A model generated the notes under the pieces. It did not search any database. It saw only the letters and a program-made list of their open reading frames with translations, and was not told the DNA's origin. A program made the position numbers and the translations under genes. This document shows, in pieces, positions 6,575 to 10,231 of a stretch of 10,231 nucleotides of DNA. Source of the stretch: an uncultured Ruminococcus sp. (GTDB lineage: Bacteria; Bacillota; Clostridia; Oscillospirales; Ruminococcaceae). The stretch's first letter is position 1, and each line of letters starts with the position of its first letter. Location: NCBI GenBank assembly GCA_946183385.1, contig CAMHBN010000052.1:1-10231 (forward strand). The letters run 5' to 3'.

Positions 6575-7317
6575 GGGGCAATGTCAGCTGTCGCGGCTAT
6601 GCGGAGGGCGTCGCTGACATCTTCGCACCTCACGATGATACAGTATTCAAAATCGTCGGATGGCATAACGTTTACCCAGTACTTGTCGTCGTCGTAGCGG
6701 TGAATGAAGACGTGGGAGTTCTCATTCTCGACGATATAAGCCTCGTCCCTGTATATCGAGAATATCAGTCCCCTCTGAACACGGATGGCTTTGGCGGTCT
6801 TTTTGTCAGCCGCGTTGAGCTCCTCATCGGTTATGGTGAGGAGCGACTTACAAAGGTCATAGCGCGTATCCGTATCATAGCCGAGCTCCTCGATCTCGTC
6901 ATAATTGGGTTTGACAATGTAAGCGTAGGAGATACCGAGCTTCCCGCCGAGCCTGCCGAACACTTTTTCCGCGGTAGAGATATCCTCCTCGTTTTCCTTG
7001 TTCTTTTCCTCCCAGTCGTTTTCAAAGGTCTTCATCACCTTCACGGTTTGCTCCTTGCTGTCCTCCGAATCGGCATAGACCTGAAATCTCTCGGACTTGC
7101 TCACGTCGATAAGTCCCGCGGGAGCCTTGAACACAACGCCACAGTTGAACTCGTAATCGACCCAGTCGTCGGGGATTTCGAGGCAGTCCTCGGGCAGCTC
7201 CTGCGCATGGACATTGCACGTTTCGACCGAATCCATATAGTCGTCGAGCTCGTCCTTTGCTTCGCACCCCGTCAGCGCGAGGAGTGCCGCCGCAAAAACG
7301 ACGATAATCTTTTTCAT
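6571..7317 (-). CDS. predicted lipoprotein of unknown function
   Basis: This 248-residue protein has a short Lys-started signal peptide and a lipobox L15-T16-G17-C18. It should be lipidated on Cys18 and held on the outer face of the membrane. The mature part is acidic, rich in Asp/Glu and Lys, with a D-E-L-D-D-Y stretch after the anchor, a Lys/Glu-rich helix around 103-117 and a Tyr/Asp-rich C-terminal part. I recognise no domain; it could be a binding or sensing lipoprotein. The ATG overlaps the stop of the esterase gene in an ATGA, and the GGAGG 7 bases upstream lies inside that gene, so translation is coupled. Its own TGA stop is embedded in the -35 of the next operon's promoter. Confidence 0.88.
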   Translation of the reverse strand: MKKIIVVFAAALLALTGCEAKDELDDYMDSVETCNVHAQELPEDCLEIPDDWVDYEFNCGVVFKAPAGLIDVSKSERFQVYADSEDSKEQTVKVMKTFENDWEEKNKENEEDISTAEKVFGRLGGKLGISYAYIVKPNYDEIEELGYDTDTRYDLCKSLLTITDEELNAADKKTAKAIRVQRGLIFSIYRDEAYIVENENSHVFIHRYDDDKYWVNVMPSDDFEYCIIVRCEDVSDALRIAATADIAP

Positions 7318-8852
7318 TTTTTGTCCTCCAGCGGAAAATCGTCCGTGCGGAAGGGCGCAACGGGCACACCGTTAGTACCGAAAAGTCCTACCTCGGCATA
7401 GTTGGTCCACTTAAAGCGCACGTAGCGCGGGCTCTTCACCTGAGCGCTCCTGATATGTATCTGGTTGCCGAATATCTCCACGGAATCGGCGGGGAAGAAA
7501 TTGCCGTCCGCACCCGCAAGCTCGAAGCCGTCGGTGTGACCGTCGCCGCCCGACAAGCCGCCGCTCGGGTTGTCGAGGTAAACTACCATAGTGTCGCCGT
7601 GCCGCACCTCAAAAGCGGCAAGCATAGGCGGCATAGTCTCGGCTCTGTCCATGAGGGCGTAGACCTCGCTCATTGCCTGCAAATACAGCCTGTGTCCCAC
7701 CATGGACTTGTCTACGGGGTGAATATTGCTGAATTCGCCGCAGTCGAGCGCGACCGCCAGTCCCGTATTTTTTATCGTGCGGAAGAGCTTCTCCTGCGCC
7801 TCGCGGATATGCGCCCAGTGCTTGAAATCGGGGTCTTCGCGGTAGCGGTACATCGGCAGCTGCACTATCAGGAACGCCATTTCATCACTGTGCCACCTGT
7901 CGCGCCAGCACCTTATCAGCGCCGACATCAGGTCGTAGTAGGTCGCGGAGCGGTGGTCGTCGGACTCGCCCTGATACCATAGCACGCCCTTTACTGTGTA
8001 CGGGCACACGCGGCTGACCATTGTCTCATACAGTCCGCACGGACGCATCGGGTTCGATATGCCCATCGGTCCGGGGTAGCGGTTCTCGCCGATACGGGCT
8101 TGAAGCTCAGCCCACGGGATAAGCGGCTCCTGCGCCCATACGGCTCCCGCACGCTTGTCCCAGTCGGCTTGGTAGGCGGAGTATTCGTCGTACTCGGCTA
8201 TCATCTGCTCGTCGGACTTGCCCGCTATGGCGCTGTCGTACTCGTCGATGTACGGGCGGAGCTTGGCGTCGTCCGCGAGGACTTCCCTCGGCACCCATGC
8301 GGAGGCAGACGTACCGCCCCAGTTGCAGCCTATGATACCGACGGTGCAGCCAAGGGCTCGGCTGAGCTCCTTTGCGAAGTACCAGCCGACAGCCGACCAC
8401 GCGACGGAGTTCGTCTCAGAGGCTGTCTCCCAGCGGGAAGCGGCTTCCGCGGCGGTATGCTCCTCGCCGAGCATAGCGCATTTGGGGGTGTAGTAGTAGC
8501 GGACATTCTCGCGTGCGCAGTCGGCAAGCTCCGCCGCGCCGTTCTTGTCGTTGCGGAGCTCATACTCCATATTGGACTGTCCGCCCGCGAGCCATACCTC
8601 GCCGATGGCGACGTTGCTGAACACCTTCTGTATAGCTCCGCACGCCACCACGAGGGAGCAGCTGTCGCATTCGGACAGAGCGGGGAGGACAGCCTCCCAC
8701 CTGTCGCCCGAGATAAGGGCTTCCGCACTCACGCGGAGCTCGGGGATGCTGACGGTGATACGCTTCTCCCTGCCCGAGCACGTACCGAATACGCGGATAT
8801 TGCTGTGGCGCTGGAGCACCATATTGTCACTGAAAATTGCTGCTGTTTTCAT
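7314..8852 (-). CDS. SGNH-type esterase, sialate O-acetylesterase-like
   Basis: This 512-residue protein of the sialate O-acetylesterase (SASA) / carbohydrate acetylesterase type probably removes acetyl groups from sugars. It opens with the family hallmark M-V-L-Q-R (11-15). An N-terminal beta domain of about 80 residues precedes the catalytic part: G-Q-S93-N-M carries the nucleophile Ser, G-C-N-W-G-G-T follows at 175-181, W-Y-Q-G-E-S-D is at 292-298, and D370...I-H378-P holds the likely Asp and His. There is no signal peptide, so it should act in the cytoplasm on imported oligosaccharides or sugars; the natural substrate (sialic acid, xylo-oligosaccharide or other) cannot be read from the sequence. 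The start at 8852 has AAGGAG 6 bases upstream. Its stop overlaps the ATG of the lipoprotein gene. A copy of the hairpin repeat fills the region before it. Confidence 0.9.
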   Translation of the reverse strand: MKTAAIFSDNMVLQRHSNIRVFGTCSGREKRITVSIPELRVSAEALISGDRWEAVLPALSECDSCSLVVACGAIQKVFSNVAIGEVWLAGGQSNMEYELRNDKNGAAELADCARENVRYYYTPKCAMLGEEHTAAEAASRWETASETNSVAWSAVGWYFAKELSRALGCTVGIIGCNWGGTSASAWVPREVLADDAKLRPYIDEYDSAIAGKSDEQMIAEYDEYSAYQADWDKRAGAVWAQEPLIPWAELQARIGENRYPGPMGISNPMRPCGLYETMVSRVCPYTVKGVLWYQGESDDHRSATYYDLMSALIRCWRDRWHSDEMAFLIVQLPMYRYREDPDFKHWAHIREAQEKLFRTIKNTGLAVALDCGEFSNIHPVDKSMVGHRLYLQAMSEVYALMDRAETMPPMLAAFEVRHGDTMVVYLDNPSGGLSGGDGHTDGFELAGADGNFFPADSVEIFGNQIHIRSAQVKSPRYVRFKWTNYAEVGLFGTNGVPVAPFRTDDFPLEDKK

Positions 8853-8866
8853 ATTAAACTCCTTTT

Positions 8867-9117
8867 CAAAGGCTCTGCCTTTGGAATCTGCAATGGCTCT
8901 GCCCTTGACCCGCTGGGACGCTGTCCCAGACCCTGTCGGGGAACACCGCTGAACAGCCCGTCCCCTCTGTCAACTTCGCTGACATCTCCCCACACTGTGG
9001 GGAGTCACCCCGAACCCCTAACTACGTTGCCGCTCGCAAGCTCGCTCACTTCGTACAAAAGGCTCAGTCTGCTTTCGGCGGGTAACGATTGCGTTATTAC
9101 GGAACGCCGCCCCTACA
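8867..9117 (-). repeat. interspersed hairpin-rich repeat, copy A (longest)
   Basis: This almost fills the 295-base gap between two genes and, read on the minus strand, has the same order of blocks as 1584-1705. Hairpins by plus coordinates: CAAAGGC (8867-8873) with GCCTTTG (8877-8883); CTGGGAC (8913-8919) with GTCCCAG (8923-8929); GTCAAC (8969-8974) with GCTGAC (8978-8983); and CTCCCCAC with GTGGGGAG inside 8986-9004. The block from about 8930 to 9008 is missing from 1584-1705, but its hairpin pair recurs at 10182-10221. The element starts, on the minus strand, with GTAGGGGCGG at 9117-9108. No open frame or promoter is evident, and the distal hairpin ends only about 15 bases before the esterase start codon. 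Confidence 0.82.
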
Positions 9118-9124
9118 ACCTGAA

Positions 9125-9153
9125 TTCTGAGTTCTTAGCTCTTCAACTCAGAA
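9125..9153 (-). terminator. possible weak terminator spanning a stop codon
   Basis: A perfect 9-bp inverted repeat, TTCTGAGTT (9125-9133) with AACTCAGAA (9145-9153), has an 11-base loop. It includes the TGA stop of the gene ending at 9148. Only a short non-U-rich sequence follows, so it is not a classical rho-independent terminator and may only stabilise the mRNA 3' end. Confidence 0.4.
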
Positions 9154-10107
9154 CTGCGCCTTTATAACGCCGCGCTTCGCAAGCTGTATGTACAGCCGCA
9201 GACGCGCTTCGTCGCGGCATTCGGGCTTGACCATGTAGTACATATAGTGCTCCATGAGGTTGAAGAGGTCTATCGTCCTGCCCTCGATCTTGAACTGCTC
9301 GAAGCCCATCGGTATGTACTTCTCCCATATCGCGTCGGGCGAGATGTGGCTGGAAAGCTTGCTGCTCTCGAAGATGGTGCGGTTCATGCACTGACAGCCG
9401 AATATAGCCTCGTTGCGGAACTCCCTGTACTTCTCTATCGCGGTGAAGTCGAAGTCCTTGTTCGGGTACTTTTTGATGTGCTCGGCGTAGGCGAACTGCT
9501 CCGCACCGATGACGCGGTAGTGCTCCGAGCGCAGCTGACACTTCGGGTTGCAGCAGGCGTTCACGAGGAGCTCGCACTTCTTCTTGTCGCGTATCTTTTC
9601 GAGAGCCTCGAAGTTGTTGTTGAGGTCGTAGTCGATGACAACGATGTGGTAGTCCTTGTCGAGCTCGTCGTAGAGCCTGTCGGGCTCGGTTATGCGCTTG
9701 CAGGTCGAGCTCGTGAGCTTGTAGTTCGGGTAGTTCGTGCGTATGTAGTCTTCAAGTATCGGCGACGCCACGATGACCTCGTTCATGCCGTTGTCCGCGA
9801 GGTGCATTATCATGTTGCAGTAGTCGTCCGCGAGGTGCTTCTTCTCGATGAGAGGGTTCGTGAAGGTGAAGCGGAGAGGGATACCGCGGTCGTTGAACGC
9901 CTTGATGACGGTCTTGATGAAGTTCTTGTCACACACGCCGTACTGGAAGCGTCCGCCGTTCCATATCGCGGGCGGGAATGTGCCGTACACCGAGGCTATC
10001 TCCACGCCCTCGCGGAAGTAGTCGGGCAGCACCTGAAGCATCTCCGCGAAGATGATATTGAAGGCGTAATGCTTGCTGAAATCGGGGAGGTGGAATCGGG
10101 CTTTCAT
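9148..10107 (-). CDS. Cys-rich protein resembling the U32 peptidase / Fe-S TIM-barrel superfamily
   Basis: This is a 319-residue soluble protein with no signal peptide or membrane segment. The alternation of hydrophobic strands (V-E-I-A-S-V-Y-G, L-R-F-T-F-T-N-P-L, E-V-I-V-A-S-P, K-L-T-S-S-T-C, I-V-V-I-D-Y, E-L-L-V-N) suggests a TIM barrel. The segment E-L-L-V-N-A-C185-C186-x3-C190-x2-R193 and the later F-K-I-E-G-R277 resemble the Cys-containing strand and the K-I-E-G-R segment of U32-type proteins, some of which (UbiU/UbiV, RlhA) hold Fe-S clusters or modify RNA or quinones. Further Cys occur at 59, 97, 136, 178, 238, 240 and 297, so a metal or Fe-S site is plausible. The substrate is unknown. 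The start at 10107 has AAGGAG 5 bases upstream. It stands alone between two repeat-filled gaps. Confidence 0.78.
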   Translation of the reverse strand: MKARFHLPDFSKHYAFNIIFAEMLQVLPDYFREGVEIASVYGTFPPAIWNGGRFQYGVCDKNFIKTVIKAFNDRGIPLRFTFTNPLIEKKHLADDYCNMIMHLADNGMNEVIVASPILEDYIRTNYPNYKLTSSTCKRITEPDRLYDELDKDYHIVVIDYDLNNNFEALEKIRDKKKCELLVNACCNPKCQLRSEHYRVIGAEQFAYAEHIKKYPNKDFDFTAIEKYREFRNEAIFGCQCMNRTIFESSKLSSHISPDAIWEKYIPMGFEQFKIEGRTIDLFNLMEHYMYYMVKPECRDEARLRLYIQLAKRGVIKAQF

Positions 10108-10130
10108 ATTGTCTCCTTAGAATGAAATGT

Positions 10131-10231
10131 AGGGGCGGGCGCCCTCGCCCGCCCGTCAGTCAGCCTGTTGGGGGATGCCGGGTGACTCCCTACAGTGTAG
10201 GGAGATGTCAGCGAAGCTGACAGAGGGTACG
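10131..10231 (+). repeat. interspersed hairpin-rich repeat, copy C, with GC-rich hairpin (runs off window)
   Basis: A 9-bp GC hairpin, GGGCGGGCG (10133-10141), loop CCCT, CGCCCGCCC (10146-10154), is followed by a module closely matching the internal block of the copy at 8867-9117. Its hairpins are CTCCCTAC/GTAGGGAG (within 10186-10204) and GTCAGC/GCTGAC (10207-10212 with 10216-10221). The copy continues past the window end. On the minus strand this stretch lies upstream of the gene starting at 10107; no promoter for that gene is visible in it. Confidence 0.75.

Noticed and set aside
8861..9147. Small gene or promoter for the esterase inside the intergenic region
   Set aside because: No frame with a ribosome site and no convincing -35/-10 pair; the region is explained by the repeat.
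8100..9167. 355-codon open frame on the plus strand
   Set aside because: It runs through the esterase in antisense and then through the repeat; no ribosome site or domain.

Overview
The window is about 55% GC by eye and every gene lies on the minus strand, so transcription runs from high to low coordinates. Strong AGGAGG-type ribosome sites, a T-box riboswitch, a dimeric-type glycyl-tRNA synthetase, a PrsW protease and short intergenic gaps point to a Gram-positive Firmicute. The style fits a gut or rumen clostridium such as a Ruminococcus-like Oscillospiraceae, but the genus is an inference.

Layout in the direction of transcription: (1) 10231-10108 is non-coding and holds a GC-rich hairpin and a copy of an interspersed hairpin-rich repeat. 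(2) 10107-9148 encodes a cysteine-rich protein that resembles the U32 peptidase / Fe-S TIM-barrel superfamily. (3) 9147-8853 is non-coding and almost filled by a second repeat copy. (4) 8852-6571 holds two translationally coupled genes, a cytoplasmic SGNH/sialate-O-acetylesterase-like esterase and a lipoprotein. (5) 6574-6302 holds a sigma-A promoter and a T-box leader with a Cys (UGC) specifier. (6) 6301-3189 is a tight operon: aroB (shikimate pathway), cysS, and a DUF5684-like membrane protein. (7) 3180-3152 is a near-consensus promoter driving glyQS (3112-1706). (8) 1705-1393 is non-coding and holds a third repeat copy, an extra repeat fragment and a symmetric rho-independent terminator. 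(9) 1392-1 holds a single-pass membrane protein of unknown function followed 2 bases later by a TTG-started PrsW-family intramembrane protease, cut by the window edge.

The best-supported regulatory logic is that low charging of tRNA-Cys opens the T-box terminator and raises cysS expression. Unusually, aroB is the first gene under this control. The AroB protein also carries Arg where the family has a conserved active-site His. No terminator fits between the third gene of that operon and the glyQS promoter, so glyQS may receive some read-through.

The most unexplained material is the repeat family in the intergenic regions. It is a mosaic of short hairpins, present in both orientations, and the arms differ between copies by paired, compensatory changes. 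I see no CRISPR array, tRNA, rRNA or transposase.
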